This document shows, piece after piece, positions 1 to 7,551 of a DNA stretch of 64,000 bases. This DNA is from Streptomyces sp. NBC_00525. Lineage in GTDB: Bacteria > Actinomycetota > Actinomycetes > Streptomycetales > Streptomycetaceae. The stretch's first letter is position 1, and the number at the start of each line of letters is the position of its first letter. The stretch covers positions 1,674,001-1,738,000 of the forward strand of contig NZ_CP107834.1 of assembly GCF_036346595.1 (NCBI RefSeq). Reading direction: 5' to 3'. Both the position numbers and the translations under genes were made by a program. Below the pieces are notes generated by a model. The model saw only the letters and a program-made list of their open reading frames with translations, searched no databases and was not told where the DNA came from.

Positions 1-108
1 CATGAGCTGACGGAGCAGTTCGACGAGGGTGAGCACCAGCTTCATGAGGTCCCGCTCGACCGTGTCCGGGTCGGTCTCCAGCCTGCGGGCGCCGTCGCCG
101 TGGGGCAT
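1..108 (-). CDS. gvpK: Gas vesicle protein GvpK (partial, N-terminal 36 residues)
   Basis: Only the first 36 codons lie in the window; the gene runs off the left edge. The fragment ends in a DLMKLVLTLVELLRQLM-type helix, the conserved start of the GvpK family, a small accessory protein needed for gas vesicle assembly. The ATG follows a clear GAGGAGG ribosome-binding site. It is the last gene seen of the gvp operon, 50 bp after gvpS, matching the gvpO-A-F-G-Y-Z-J-L-S-K order known in Streptomyces. Confidence 0.85.
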   Translation of the reverse strand, partial: MPHGDGARRLETDPDTVERDLMKLVLTLVELLRQLM

Positions 109-158
109 GCGGTCCTCCTCGTCGGGTGGTGCGGTGGATGGTCCGAACGGCGTGCGGC

Positions 159-371
159 TCACCACGGCGCCGGCTCCTCGCCGGTGATCGACCGGATGAC
201 CGCCCGCAGGTTGATGTGGACGAGGTCGACGTCCGCGATGGACAGGACGAGGTCTCCGGTGAGCACCGCGCCGCCGTTCAGGAGGCGGTCCAGGAGGTCG
301 ATCAGGGCGACGGGCGGCCCGTGCCGCTGCTCGGGACCGCCGAGGACGTCCCCGGCGATGTCCGTGCTCAC
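159..371 (-). CDS. gvpS: GvpA-family gas vesicle protein GvpS
   Basis: A 70-residue protein that is almost entirely one GvpA-type shell domain (DLLDRLLNGGAVLTGDLVLS followed by a VDLVHINLRAV segment). In actinobacterial gas vesicle clusters the gene at this position is gvpS, a minor GvpA-like component thought to help nucleate or shape the vesicle. The GTG start overlaps the gvpL stop codon in a GTGA arrangement, so translation is probably coupled. Confidence 0.85.
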   Translation of the reverse strand: MSTDIAGDVLGGPEQRHGPPVALIDLLDRLLNGGAVLTGDLVLSIADVDLVHINLRAVIRSITGEEPAPW

Positions 372-1219
372 CGGCCCTCACCGCCGTCCCCCTCCTGTGC
401 GGACGGCGCGGTCGCGAACGAGTAGGGCGCCCACGGCCCGGTGACCTCGACCGCGACTCCCGCGACCCCGTCGGCCAGGCCGGTGAGCGCCCGGCGCAGT
501 TCGCCGGCGCGCGACCGGGGGACGAGGTACGCCTCGTTGGCCACGTTCACTCCGGGGCGGGCGGCGAGCCGCCCCTGCTGCGGGCGGTGGACCACGCGCG
601 CGGCGGCGATGTCCCGGGTCAGCCGGGCCGCGCGGTCGACCAGGTCGGACGCCGCCCGGTGGGCGTCCCGGCCGCTGCGCCGGGACGCCTGGCGCTGCCG
701 CAGATAGGCCCGCCCCGCGCCGGCTCCGGTGGTCGTCGCGGCGGGGTCCGGGGCGGGCGCGTCGGCCGTCCGGGGATCGGCGTAGACCTTCAGGCCCAGT
801 TCGACGTGGCCCTCCAGCCGGCCCAGCAGGTCGTCGAACTCCTCCCGTCGCCGGAGCAGTGTGCCGGCGACCCCGGCGTCGTCCAGGTAGACGGTGGCCA
901 GCCGCATCGGCAGGACCGGTGCCTCGGCGAACGCGGCGTCGACCACGGCGTGATGGACCCGCGCGAGCGCCTCCAGCCGTTCCAGGTCCTCCAGTTGAGC
1001 GGTCAGGCCGGAGGTGCCGAAGGTCTCCGCCGGTACTCGGGAGACGAGCGCGCACAGCCCGCCCGCGGTCACCGGGTACAGCGGTCCGCCGTCCACGCCC
1101 GCCGGGCGGGAGGCCGGGTCGTGGGGCGCGGGGCGCTCCCGGCCGACGGCGTAGACGTACGTCAGCTGCCCGTCGTCCGGGGCCGGCAGGCCGCCCGGCG
1201 GGTCGGTCCGCGTGTTCAT
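368..1219 (-). CDS. gvpL: GvpL/GvpF family gas vesicle protein
   Basis: A 283-residue protein starting with an LTYVYAVGR strand and containing the family's PVLPMRLATVY and EAYLVPRSRAGELR segments, ending in a GPWAPYSF motif like that of GvpF. GvpL/GvpF proteins are minor structural or chaperone-like partners of GvpA during vesicle biogenesis. The middle (roughly residues 150-190) is a low-complexity Ala/Asp/Pro/Thr stretch and probably a flexible linker. ATG 1219 was chosen over the much longer upstream frame because the start overlaps the gvpJ stop codon (ATGA). Confidence 0.85.
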   Translation of the reverse strand: MNTRTDPPGGLPAPDDGQLTYVYAVGRERPAPHDPASRPAGVDGGPLYPVTAGGLCALVSRVPAETFGTSGLTAQLEDLERLEALARVHHAVVDAAFAEAPVLPMRLATVYLDDAGVAGTLLRRREEFDDLLGRLEGHVELGLKVYADPRTADAPAPDPAATTTGAGAGRAYLRQRQASRRSGRDAHRAASDLVDRAARLTRDIAAARVVHRPQQGRLAARPGVNVANEAYLVPRSRAGELRRALTGLADGVAGVAVEVTGPWAPYSFATAPSAQEGDGGEGR

Positions 1220-1647
1220 CGTGCCTCCTCCTCCGCGGCCGGGGCCGGCTGTCCTTCGGCGGCGGCCGCGCCGGGGAGCCCCGCGGCCGAGCGCAGCCGG
1301 GCCAGTTCGGCCCGCAGCCGCTCGTTCTCCTCCGCCAGGGCGCCGTCCTCGGGGCCCGCCTCCGGCCGGGGCGCCGGGCGGGCCCGTGAGGAGAGCGAGG
1401 GATCGTGCTCCCACCAGTCGATGCCCATCTCCTTGGCCTTGTCGACCGAGGCGACGAGCAGCCGGAGCTTGATGGTGAGCAGCTCGATGTCGAGCAGGTT
1501 GATCCGGATGTCCCCGGCGATGACGACGCCCTTGTCCAGCACCCTTTCCAGGATGTCGGCGAGGTTGGCCGACGAGCCCTGCTGCCCGTACGCCGCAGTC
1601 GTCCCCCTGGGCGGGGCCGGCAGTCGGCCGGCGAGTGAATCGGACAC
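1216..1647 (-). CDS. gvpJ: GvpA-family gas vesicle protein GvpJ
   Basis: A 143-residue protein. A GvpA-type domain at about residues 28-80 (LADILERVLDKGVVIAGDIR, then an LLTIKLRLLVASVDKAKEMG helix) is followed by a charged EENERLRAELARL coiled-coil-like tail. That C-terminal extension, and the position between gvpZ and gvpL, fit GvpJ, a minor shell component. The stop codon overlaps the gvpL start by 4 bp. An alternative label would be a second long GvpA; the gene order favours GvpJ. Confidence 0.85.
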   Translation of the reverse strand: MSDSLAGRLPAPPRGTTAAYGQQGSSANLADILERVLDKGVVIAGDIRINLLDIELLTIKLRLLVASVDKAKEMGIDWWEHDPSLSSRARPAPRPEAGPEDGALAEENERLRAELARLRSAAGLPGAAAAEGQPAPAAEEEAR

Positions 1648-1679
1648 GGTCTCTCACGCCTTTCCTGGGGTCGGGTGTG

Positions 1680-2741
1680 TCAGCGGCGGGCCGGCCGCCG
1701 CTCCTCTGCGGGCTCGTCCTCCGGCTCCTCGAACTCGTCCTCCGGCTCCGCTTCCTCGTCGGCGTCGGTGAGTTCTTCCTCGTCCTCGTCGGCGAGTTCG
1801 TCGTCCAGCGGCTCTTCCCCGTCGGCGAGTTCGTCGTCCTCGTAGGCGTCGGCCTCCTCGCCGGAGGGCTCGTCCTCGGCGCCGGATTCCCCGTCGTCCG
1901 CCTCTTCCTCCTCGACCGCCTCGTCGTGGCCGACCACGACCTCGCCGTCGCGGATCTCGCCGCGCCAGCCGTCGGTCGCCTCACCGCGCATCATGATGAA
2001 CTTGCGGTAGAGCTTCAGGTCGAGCCGGGCGCGGCGGCCCTGGGCGCGCCAGATGTTGCCGGTCTTCTCGAACAGGCCCTTGGGGAAGTATTCGAGGACC
2101 AGCAGGACGCGGGTGAGGTCGTCGGTGATCGCGTGGAAGGTGACCACGCCCTTGACGGTTCCCTTGGCACCCTCGGTGGTCCAGGTGATGCGTTCGTCCG
2201 GCACCTGCTCGGTGACGTTCGCCTTCCAGCTGCGGGTGGACTTGGCGACCTTGACCTTCCAGTTGCTGGTGGTGTCGTCGGCCTTCTCCACGCTGACGAC
2301 GCCCTTGGCGAACGAGCTGAACTCCTGGAACTGGGTCCACTGGTCGTACGCCTCGCGGACGGGCACGCCGACGTCGATGTCCTCGACGACGGTGACGCTC
2401 TTGGACTTGCCTCCGCCGGACTTGCGCCCCTTGCCGAACAATCCCTTGACCTTGTCCTTCACCGTGTCCTTGAGATGGGAGGCGCCCGCTCCGAGCGCGG
2501 CCCGCGCGGGTGACTGCCCGTCCTCAAGGGCCTGGCCGCCCTTGGCGAGGCTCTTCAGGGCGCCGCTCCCGCCGCCCGGTTCGGCGAGCTTGGAGACCGA
2601 ATCGCCGAGCCGGTGCCCGAGCCGGGTCACGGAGTGTTCGGCGCGGGCCCGGAGGTAGTTCCGCAGTTCCTCCTTGAGCCGGTCGGCGGCCGGGCTGTTG
2701 ACGACGTCGTCCTTGATGCCCTTGAGCGCGGAGTCAGGCAT
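1680..2741 (-). CDS. gvpZ: Gas vesicle-cluster SRPBCC (START-like) protein GvpZ
   Basis: A 353-residue protein. The N-terminus (to about residue 110) is helical. Residues about 120-270 form an SRPBCC/cyclase-dehydrase fold (DVGVPVREAYDQWTQFQEF, later DERITWTTEGAKGTVKGVVTF). The last ~80 residues are almost all Glu and Asp, a disordered acidic tail. SRPBCC domains bind hydrophobic ligands; the role in vesicle formation is not known to me. The start at MPDSALKG was chosen over a longer in-frame start; it overlaps the end of gvpY by 8 bp. Confidence 0.8.
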   Translation of the reverse strand: MPDSALKGIKDDVVNSPAADRLKEELRNYLRARAEHSVTRLGHRLGDSVSKLAEPGGGSGALKSLAKGGQALEDGQSPARAALGAGASHLKDTVKDKVKGLFGKGRKSGGGKSKSVTVVEDIDVGVPVREAYDQWTQFQEFSSFAKGVVSVEKADDTTSNWKVKVAKSTRSWKANVTEQVPDERITWTTEGAKGTVKGVVTFHAITDDLTRVLLVLEYFPKGLFEKTGNIWRAQGRRARLDLKLYRKFIMMRGEATDGWRGEIRDGEVVVGHDEAVEEEEADDGESGAEDEPSGEEADAYEDDELADGEEPLDDELADEDEEELTDADEEAEPEDEFEEPEDEPAEERRPARR

Positions 2742-3288
2742 GGCTGCCTCCTCGCGTCCGGCGCGTCCCGGAGCGGCTGCCGCTCGCCGCGGTCCGGCTC
2801 TTCGGGGCGGCCTTCCCGGCACCCGAAGCGGCGGTGCGCTTACGGGTGGAGCCACCGCGCTTCGGCTTCTCGTCGCGGGCCCCGGAGTGCTTCGTGTCGC
2901 CGGTGTCGTCCGTGTCGCCGGTGTCCTCGGTGTCGCCGGTGTCCTCGGTGTCGTTCGTGTCGTCGGTCGGCTCGTCGTCCCCGGTGGCGGGGCCCGACTC
3001 CAGCGACTGGGTGCGCCGTTGCAGCGATTCGGCCAGGCTGCCGGCGCGCTGGGTGACGGCCTTGGTGGCCGCCGTCCGCGTGGCGTCCACGAGTTCCTTG
3101 CGGACCTGGTCGTTGAGCGGGCCCAGGGCGGGCGACTCGGCCAGCATCCGGCCGATCCGCCTCGGGTCGAGGTCGACCTTCTTGCCGAGGAGGAACATGC
3201 CCAGTCCCACGGCGAGTTTGGCCTTCTTGGTCCGCCCCAGCAGATATCCGCCCACCAGGGCCGCGCCTATCTTCGCGTTCTTCGTCAT
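2734..3288 (-). CDS. gvpY: Gas vesicle-cluster protein GvpY
   Basis: A 184-residue protein. It begins with a glycine-rich hydrophobic stretch (IGAALVGGYLLGRTKKAKLA), followed by a helical segment with a LLGKKVDLDP motif, then a run of Asp-Thr repeats and a basic Arg/Ser/Lys-rich end. The N-terminal layout and position between gvpG and gvpZ match the Streptomyces protein called GvpY. Its biochemical role is unknown. The Asp-Thr part is encoded by an 18-bp tandem repeat around 2892-2967. Confidence 0.8.
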   Translation of the reverse strand: MTKNAKIGAALVGGYLLGRTKKAKLAVGLGMFLLGKKVDLDPRRIGRMLAESPALGPLNDQVRKELVDATRTAATKAVTQRAGSLAESLQRRTQSLESGPATGDDEPTDDTNDTEDTGDTEDTGDTDDTGDTKHSGARDEKPKRGGSTRKRTAASGAGKAAPKSRTAASGSRSGTRRTRGGSHA

Positions 3289-3337
3289 GTGCGATGCACC
3301 TCGGGTCTCCCCCTGTCGTGTGTGGTCCGGTGGCCGG

Positions 3338-3595
3338 TCACGGCGCCTGCCGCGGGCCGTTCCGGTACTCCTCGATCTCGTCGAGCCGGTCGAGCAGTTC
3401 GTCCTCGCGCCGGTCGAACTCCTCCGGCCCGATGGCTCCGCTGTTCAGCTCCTGCTCCAGCCGCGCGAGCCGGGCGCGTACCGGTTCGGGGTCGTAGTAC
3501 TCCTCCTCGGCGGCGCGGACGACCTGGTCGAGAACCCATGCCGTCCCCCGGACGGGGGCCAGCGGCAGGGTCAGCAGCCCGGTGATGAGTCCCAT
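3338..3595 (-). CDS. gvpG: Gas vesicle protein GvpG
   Basis: An 85-residue protein with the usual GvpG opening (MGLITGLLTLPLAPVRGTAW) and a helical, Glu/Arg-rich remainder predicted to form a coiled coil (LEQELNSGAIGPEEFDRRED). GvpG is a small accessory protein of gas vesicle assembly. The length is typical of the family. It lies 48 bp downstream of gvpF in the same operon. Confidence 0.85.
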   Translation of the reverse strand: MGLITGLLTLPLAPVRGTAWVLDQVVRAAEEEYYDPEPVRARLARLEQELNSGAIGPEEFDRREDELLDRLDEIEEYRNGPRQAP

Positions 3596-3643
3596 GCCGG
3601 CGGATCACCTCCGCTCTTCCGGGCCGGGACGGGCCCGCGCCCC

Positions 3644-4354
3644 TCAGACGAAGCTGTACGGGGGAAGCGGCCCGGTCAGGGTGTACGTGTAGGCGTCGCC
3701 CCGCGCCTCGGCCTCGCGCCGGACCGCCGCCACGAAGGCGTCCGTCCCCTCGCGGGGCACGAGGAAGGACAGGTTCAGGAAGTGCTGGGGGCCCGGCTCC
3801 GCGAACGCGCCGCGCGTGGCGGCACCGGCCAGCCGGCCGGACACCTCCTCGGCCTCCCTGGCGTGGCGGGCGCTCACCTCGCGGGCCACCAGCTCGCCCA
3901 GCGCCAGTCGGTCGTCCTGGCCGCCCCGAGCGCGGGACCGCTCGCTGAGCCGCCGTACCTCGTCGGATTCGGCCATGATCTCCCGCAGGAGGTCGTCCTC
4001 GTCCCGGCCGGCCTTCAGGTTGTACTCGACCTGCCCGTCCAGTTCCGCGAGCCGCTGCCCGTAGGCGTCTGCCTCCCGTTCCAGGGCCGCGACGACCTCC
4101 TCGTCGCCCGGCCCGACCAGGCCGAACCGCATGGGCAGGGTCGCGCCCTTCTCCATCAGGGTCTCCAGGACGCCCTGGTGGGCCATGACGTCCCGCCGCT
4201 TCGCGCGCAGCCCGGCCGGGGCGTCGCTGACCACCGCGGCCAGCCGGTCGGTGCGCAGGGTCCGCAGGGCGGCGGGCGGTTCGCCGACACCGTTCAGGCC
4301 GTCCAGCGGCAACGGGTGGCCGGCGCCGGTGATGGCGTAGATGTACGTGGGCAC
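3644..4354 (-). CDS. gvpF: GvpL/GvpF family gas vesicle protein GvpF
   Basis: A 236-residue protein of the GvpF/GvpL family: N-terminal TYIYAITGAGHP strand, central LPMRFGLV and VEYNLKAGRDED segments, C-terminal FLNLSFLVPRE and a closing GPLPPYSFV. In other systems GvpF contacts GvpA and keeps it assembly-competent. The start is a GTG just 5 bp after the gvpA stop codon, so the two are tightly coupled. Unlike its paralogue gvpL it has no low-complexity insert. Confidence 0.88.
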   Translation of the reverse strand: MPTYIYAITGAGHPLPLDGLNGVGEPPAALRTLRTDRLAAVVSDAPAGLRAKRRDVMAHQGVLETLMEKGATLPMRFGLVGPGDEEVVAALEREADAYGQRLAELDGQVEYNLKAGRDEDDLLREIMAESDEVRRLSERSRARGGQDDRLALGELVAREVSARHAREAEEVSGRLAGAATRGAFAEPGPQHFLNLSFLVPREGTDAFVAAVRREAEARGDAYTYTLTGPLPPYSFV

Positions 4355-4359
4355 GGCTG

Positions 4360-4800
4360 CTACTCCTCGCGTCGCTGGGTCTGCCTGCTGCTGGACGTGG
4401 ACTTACGGGCGGGCCGCTTGCGCGGTTCCTCCTCGGGCTCGTCGCCCTTGCCCTGGAGCGATTCGCTGAACGCCTCGACGGCTCCGGACAGCGCGCCCTT
4501 GGACTTTCCCTTGGCGCCGTTCTCCGTCATGTCGCCCACCAGGTCGGTGAGCTGGCTCGGGGCCTTTCGGCCGGATTCCAGGTCGAGCCGGTTGCACGCC
4601 TCGGCGAATCGCAGATAGGTGTCGACACTGGCGACCACCACGCGGACATCGATTTTGAGAATTTCGATGCCCACCAGGGAGACGCGGACGAACGCGTCGA
4701 TGACCAGGCCGCGGTCGAGTATGAGCTCGAGAACGTCGTAGAGATTTCCCGATCCGCCGCTCCCGCCGGACGTCGCATTGCTCTGCTGCACGAGTGTCAT
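4360..4800 (-). CDS. gvpA: Gas vesicle structural protein GvpA (long form)
   Basis: A 146-residue protein. The canonical shell domain covers about residues 18-72 ([20 protein letters not shown], then [20 protein letters not shown]), the amphipathic unit that builds the vesicle wall. It is followed by a ~70-residue Lys/Glu/Ser-rich tail not found in the ~70-residue GvpA of cyanobacteria or haloarchaea, but usual for Streptomyces. A short Ser/Gly-rich N-terminus precedes the domain. Confidence 0.9.
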   Translation of the reverse strand: MTLVQQSNATSGGSGGSGNLYDVLELILDRGLVIDAFVRVSLVGIEILKIDVRVVVASVDTYLRFAEACNRLDLESGRKAPSQLTDLVGDMTENGAKGKSKGALSGAVEAFSESLQGKGDEPEEEPRKRPARKSTSSSRQTQRREE

Positions 4801-4845
4801 GGGAACTCATTTCGGTGATCTTTTTCCGTTCGACAACGGAGTCCC

Positions 4846-5145
4846 TCAGCGTCGGTCGATCTGGCCCCTGGCGTACCGGCGGACGCGTTCGTAGGACATG
4901 AGCCGTCCCCGGGGGTCGAGTTGCACCCGGTAGGAGGCCAACACGCTCATCGTGTCCGGAACCCTCTCCAGCTCGACCACTTCGACGTCCGCCGACCAGC
5001 CGTCCCCGGTGGCTTTCACCGCGGAGACCGAATCGGGTTCGCACCGAAGCATTTCCGTGAGCTGTGCGGCGGCCTGCCGCATCGCGGTGAGCGCGTCGAC
5101 ACGCTCTTCATCGTGCTTGTTTCCGGTGTCCTTTTCGGTACTCAT
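4846..5145 (-). CDS. gvpO: Gas vesicle protein GvpO
   Basis: A 99-residue protein with the GvpO hallmarks: a helix (ALTAMRQAAAQLTEMLRCEP), a GDGWSADVEVVELERVPDT strand region and a closing VLASYRVQLDPRGRLMSYER motif. GvpO is required for, or modulates, vesicle formation in haloarchaea and is the first gene of the operon in streptomycetes, as here. It sits 45 bp upstream of gvpA. The operon promoter should lie in 5146-5344. Confidence 0.88.
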   Translation of the reverse strand: MSTEKDTGNKHDEERVDALTAMRQAAAQLTEMLRCEPDSVSAVKATGDGWSADVEVVELERVPDTMSVLASYRVQLDPRGRLMSYERVRRYARGQIDRR

Positions 5146-5344
5146 CCTTCCCCTGTCGCCGGGGAGCGCCGTTGTCTTTTCCGGGCTCCGTCGTCATGGC
5201 TTCCGTTCGCGTGCCCATGCATTCCGCAGACATGCGGGACGGTGCCCCGATTTCGGGAAAGGGCGAGCGGGCCGGGGTGGGGAAGGAGCCAGCCGCGGGC
5301 GGCGCCCCACGGCGCGCCGGGCCCGCCCGGTAGAGTGTGCGAGT
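5146..5344. promoter_or_regulatory. Divergent intergenic region between gvpO and the cobalamin riboswitch
   Basis: About 200 bp separate the leftward gas vesicle operon from the rightward riboswitch-led operon, so it must hold the promoter for gvpO and that for the riboswitch transcript. I could not pick -35/-10 boxes with confidence, and no protein-coding signal stands out. Confidence 0.5.
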
Positions 5345-5349
5345 CGTCA

Positions 5350-5445
5350 TCATGCTCGTTCAGGGGGAAGCCGGTGCGAATCCGGCACTGACCCGCAGCC
5401 GTGACCGCCGCCCCGCGGTGGAAGTCGGAATGCCCTGTCCGAGTC
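5350..5445 (+). promoter_or_regulatory. Cobalamin (B12) riboswitch
   Basis: The leader contains the conserved cobalamin-aptamer core: GGGGGAAGCCGGTGCGAATC, continuing into CCGGCACTGACCCGCAGCC, then AGTCGGAATGCCCTGTCC in the position of the 3' B12 box. The local GCCGG/CCGGC helix with the GAAT loop is typical. It lies about 120-200 nt upstream of the first gene of a surface-protein/ECF-transporter operon, so adenosyl- or methylcobalamin probably represses uptake of its own vitamin. Exact ends are approximate. Confidence 0.85.
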
Positions 5446-5510
5446 GTGACCGGCTCGCGCCGCCGGACCCCCGGCGGCCGGCACCGTCGAGGTATACGGA
5501 GCCGGAGCCT

Positions 5511-5556
5511 GGTGCCTGTGTGTGCCTGTGCCCGGTTCCCCCCAGGGAGAGGCACC
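5511..5556 (+). promoter_or_regulatory. Possible expression platform: hairpin next to the ribosome-binding site
   Basis: GGTGCCT at 5511-5517 is a perfect complement of AGGCACC at 5550-5556. The second arm overlaps the end of the only good ribosome-binding site (GGGAGAGG, 5545-5552), which lies 11 nt before the ATG at 5564. Formation of this hairpin would block translation, the mechanism expected for many actinobacterial B12 riboswitches. The pairing is visible; the function is inferred. Confidence 0.5.
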
Positions 5557-5563
5557 CGCCGCC

Positions 5564-6823
5564 ATGACCGTCCGCCGCAGCGCCGCCGCGCTCGCCGTCA
5601 CCGCCGCAGCGCTCTGCGCGTCCGCAGCCCCGGCCGCCGTCGCGGCACCCTCCCCCTCCCCGTCCGCCGCGCTGCCCTCCGGGCTGTACGGGACGAACGA
5701 CCCGACGTACGACGGGGTGTGGCGGCAGTCACTCGCCTTCCTCGCCCAGCAGGCCGTGGGTGTGACACCCGCCACGAAGGCGGTCGACTGGCTGACCGGC
5801 CAGCAGTGCGACAACGGCGCGTTCCCCGCGTACCGCGCGGACACCTCCGCGCCCTGCACCGACAAGACGGTGGTGGACACCAACGCGACGGCCGCCGCCG
5901 CCCAGGCGCTGCGCGCGATCGGCGGCCACCAGGACGCCCTGGACAGCGCGGTCGGCTGGCTCAAGTCCGTCCAGAACGAGGACGGCGGCTGGGGCTACAC
6001 CGCCGGCAGCCCGAGCGACGCCAACTCCACGTCCATCGTGATCGGCGCCCTCGCCCGGGCCGGCCAGAAGCTGGGCGATGTGACGACGGACGGCGGCAAG
6101 ACCCCGTACGCGGCGCTGCTCACCTTCTCCATCCCCTGCGGCGGCAAGGAAGGCGGCGCGTTCGCCTACCAGCCCGACAAGGCCGGCAAGCTCGCCGCCA
6201 ACGGTGACGCCACCGCCGCCGGTGTCCTCGGCGCGCTCGGCAAGGGCCTGGTCGTCACGGACCACGCGGCCGTCAAGGCCCCCGCCTGCCACGACGGCTC
6301 CCCGCTCGAACCGGAGCAGGCCGCCCAGAACGGCGCCGCCTACCTGGCCGGCACGCTCGCCGCGAATGGCGGCCATCTGAACACGCCCCCGATGCCCGGC
6401 GCGGAGGACAGCGAGCCGCAGCCCGACTTCGGCAACACCGCCGACGCGGTCGTCGCCCTGTCCGCCGCCGGTCACAAGGACAAGGCCGCCGCCTCCGTCG
6501 CCTGGCTGAAGAAGAACTCCGCCGTCTGGGCCGAGCAGAGCGGGCCCGCCGCGTACGCGCAGCTGATCCTCGCCGCCCGCGCGACCGGCGCCGACGTCCG
6601 CGACTTCGGCGGCGCGAACCTGGTGACCGAGCTGAACGCGACCGGCCCCGAGCCCGCCGCCGTAGAGAAGCCGAAGCCGGCCGGGACCGAGGACGAGGAG
6701 AAGAAGGACAGCGGCGACGGCGACGGCATCGGCGGCGTCTGGTGGTTCGTCGGCATCGGCCTCGCGGTCGGCGCGGGCGCCGGCTTCCTGATCAGCGGCC
6801 GCCGCAAGAACCAGCAGCTGTGA
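5564..6823 (+). CDS. Secreted, membrane-anchored prenyltransferase/squalene oxidase-repeat (alpha-toroid) protein
   Basis: A 419-residue surface protein: Ala-rich signal peptide (about residues 1-30); alpha-toroid repeats of the prenyltransferase/squalene-oxidase type (AVDWLTGQQCDNGAF, VGWLKSVQNEDGGWGY, SIVIGALARAG, later AYLAGTLAANGGHL); a Pro/Lys/Glu linker; a C-terminal membrane helix (WWFVGIGLAVGAGAGFLISG); and a basic end. Human intrinsic factor and transcobalamin have a similar alpha-barrel for cobalamin. Behind a B12 riboswitch and before an ECF transporter, a corrinoid-binding role is the best guess. ATG 5564 is preferred over the upstream GTG because it follows the ribosome-binding site and signal peptide logic. 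Confidence 0.8.
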   Translation: MTVRRSAAALAVTAAALCASAAPAAVAAPSPSPSAALPSGLYGTNDPTYDGVWRQSLAFLAQQAVGVTPATKAVDWLTGQQCDNGAFPAYRADTSAPCTDKTVVDTNATAAAAQALRAIGGHQDALDSAVGWLKSVQNEDGGWGYTAGSPSDANSTSIVIGALARAGQKLGDVTTDGGKTPYAALLTFSIPCGGKEGGAFAYQPDKAGKLAANGDATAAGVLGALGKGLVVTDHAAVKAPACHDGSPLEPEQAAQNGAAYLAGTLAANGGHLNTPPMPGAEDSEPQPDFGNTADAVVALSAAGHKDKAAASVAWLKKNSAVWAEQSGPAAYAQLILAARATGADVRDFGGANLVTELNATGPEPAAVEKPKPAGTEDEEKKDSGDGDGIGGVWWFVGIGLAVGAGAGFLISGRRKNQQL

Positions 6824-7551
6824 GCCGCCTCGCGCGGGCGGTCGCGCTGCTGGTCATCGGTGCCGTCCTGGCCGTGCTCGGCGCGGGCACCGCACAGGCG
6901 GCCGGCTACCGCTACTGGTCGTTCTGGGAGGGTTCGGCGAGCGGCTGGTCGTACGCGACGCAGGGGCCCTCGCTCGTCCGGCCCGAGGACGGTTCGGTGC
7001 AGGGCTTCCGGTTCGCCGTGAGCACGAACTCGCAGGACGCCACGAAGCCCCGCCGCGCCCCCGACTTCGCGAAGATCTGCGCCGACACCCCGGCGAAGGA
7101 CGGCAGCAAGCGCGTCGCGCTCGTCATCGACCCCGGTGTCGCCGCCGACGCGCCGGACGGGGAGACCCCGCCCGCACTGCGGACCGCGTGCGCGCGGGTG
7201 GCGAAGGACGCGAGCAGCGCGGAGGCCCTGGCCTCGGTGGCGAAGCCGCTGCGCTACGACACCAACGCCATGCTCTGCGCGATCTCCGGCTACCCGGCCA
7301 CGGGCTGCGGCGAACAGGTCTCCGGCAACGGAGACGGCGGCTCCTCGGACGGCGGCACGGACGGCGGGGCCTCCGACACCGCGGCCCCGGACGGCACGGC
7401 GTCCGACGGCAGCACGGCGCCCACCCCGGCGGCCGCCGGCTCCTCCTCCGGTGACGGCGGCGGGCCCTCCGCGAGTGTGCTCGTCGGCGTCGGCGCCGTA
7501 CTGCTCCTCGGTATCGCCGCCGTCGCACAGGCCCGTCGCCGGCGCGGATGA
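6820..7551 (+). CDS. SCO2322-type membrane-anchored surface protein
   Basis: A 243-residue protein with an N-terminal signal peptide (ARAVALLVIGAVLAVLGAGT), a folded part containing YRYWSFWEGSASGWSYA and a GFRFAVS strand, two Cys-containing segments (FAKICADTP and MLCAISGYPATGCG), a Gly/Ser/Asp-rich spacer and a C-terminal membrane helix with a basic tail. I associate it with the family named after S. coelicolor SCO2322. It is coupled by a GTGA overlap to the alpha-toroid gene and by ATGA to the ECF T gene. The Trp/Tyr-rich core could be the counterpart of the beta domain of transcobalamin-like proteins; that is inference. Confidence 0.7.
   Translation: MSRLARAVALLVIGAVLAVLGAGTAQAAGYRYWSFWEGSASGWSYATQGPSLVRPEDGSVQGFRFAVSTNSQDATKPRRAPDFAKICADTPAKDGSKRVALVIDPGVAADAPDGETPPALRTACARVAKDASSAEALASVAKPLRYDTNAMLCAISGYPATGCGEQVSGNGDGGSSDGGTDGGASDTAAPDGTASDGSTAPTPAAAGSSSGDGGGPSASVLVGVGAVLLLGIAAVAQARRRRG

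Noticed and set aside
368..1984. A 538-codon open frame over gvpL
   Set aside because: Its first 255 codons run antisense-free through gvpJ and gvpZ in another frame and give a low-complexity Arg/Thr/Pro product. Only the part from ATG 1219 is GvpL-like.
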